64,000 bases of DNA from Mycolicibacter icosiumassiliensis. GTDB lineage: Bacteria; Actinomycetota; Actinomycetes; Mycobacteriales; Mycobacteriaceae. The stretch is from NCBI RefSeq assembly GCF_900078685.2, contig NZ_LT546166.1, positions 660,930 through 724,929 of the forward strand. Reading direction: 5' to 3'. Under the pieces are notes generated by a model that saw only the letters and a list, made by a program, of their open reading frames with translations, was not told the origin of the DNA and made no database searches. Positions 64,000-64,000 of this stretch are shown here, piece by piece. The position numbers and the translations under genes were made by a program. Each line of letters starts with the position of its first letter. The stretch's first letter is position 1.

Positions 64000-64000
64000 C

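Larger units (their letters stand above)
63403..64000 (-). repeat. esxG-esxH duplication, distal copy
   Basis: Partner of 51983-52580, constant offset 11420 nt, six substitutions in at least 598 nt. Continues beyond the window end. Confidence 0.96.

Overview
This window is high-GC mycobacterial chromosome. The evidence is a complete ESX-3 type VII secretion locus with PE/PPE partners, further PPE genes, a PGRS-type glycine-rich protein, VapBC, DUF732 and DUF7159-type proteins, a mycothiol-dependent-enzyme family member and rmlA. As far as I recognise the genes, their order follows the M. tuberculosis stretch Rv0338c to Rv0281 read in reverse (etfD, aspC, rmlA, dcd, tRNA-Gly, GH16, Rv0313/Rv0311-like, Rv0309, Rv0308, bluB, ESX-3, methyltransferase), with insertions. 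The IS1380 element and the PGRS protein that has a signal peptide but no PE domain suggest a non-tuberculous species, possibly of the M. terrae/Mycolicibacter type (inference).

Layout. 1-3.7 kb: a P450/FAD-monooxygenase/MmcQ operon on the minus strand behind a TetR remnant, then vapBC. 3.9-12.2 kb: asparagine permease, envelope Pro/Thr-rich proteins, the electron-transfer oxidoreductase etfD and an aminotransferase. 12.2-19.9 kb: DUF1707 protein, carotenoid oxygenase with a divergent TetR regulator, rmlA, small enzymes, two tandem DUF7159-type paralogues and dcd. 20.03-29.10 kb: a 9.06-kb phiRv-like prophage or satellite integrated in tRNA-Gly(CCC), with 37-bp att repeats; it has integrase, repressor, excisionase, primase, a WhiB-like gene, a scaffold-like protein and an HK97 capsid, but no recognisable terminase, portal, tail or lysis genes. 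29.1-39.8 kb: an MTB12-like secreted protein, two GH16 enzymes flanking the PGRS protein, conserved mycobacterial proteins and two PPE genes. 39.9-41.6 kb: an intact IS1380-family element with a 4-bp target duplication. 41.7-47.2 kb: DUF732 proteins, L,D-transpeptidase-like protein, PAP2, bluB, amidohydrolase and an alpha/beta hydrolase. 47.2-62.1 kb: the ESX-3 operon on the minus strand, eccA3-eccB3-eccC3-PE5-PPE4-esxG-esxH-espG3-eccD3-mycP3-eccE3, preceded by candidate IdeR and Zur boxes. 62.4-64 kb: a methyltransferase and a second, 99% identical esxG-esxH pair.

The most striking observation is that the ESX-3 locus looks damaged or remodelled in several independent ways. eccC3 has an in-frame amber codon between its first and second ATPase domains. 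mycP3 has lost its catalytic serine (Gly) and its oxyanion asparagine (Asp). eccB3 carries a partly diverged 298-bp tandem duplication that changes its C-terminus, and eccD3 has a one-base deletion. At the same time esxGH is duplicated 11.4 kb away, and codon usage changes abruptly inside the locus, which suggests recombination. Four one-base deletions in the window (a Pro/Thr-rich gene, etfD, PGRS, eccD3) all fit loss of one base from a short homopolymer run and could be assembly errors. The substitutions and the duplication cannot be explained that way.
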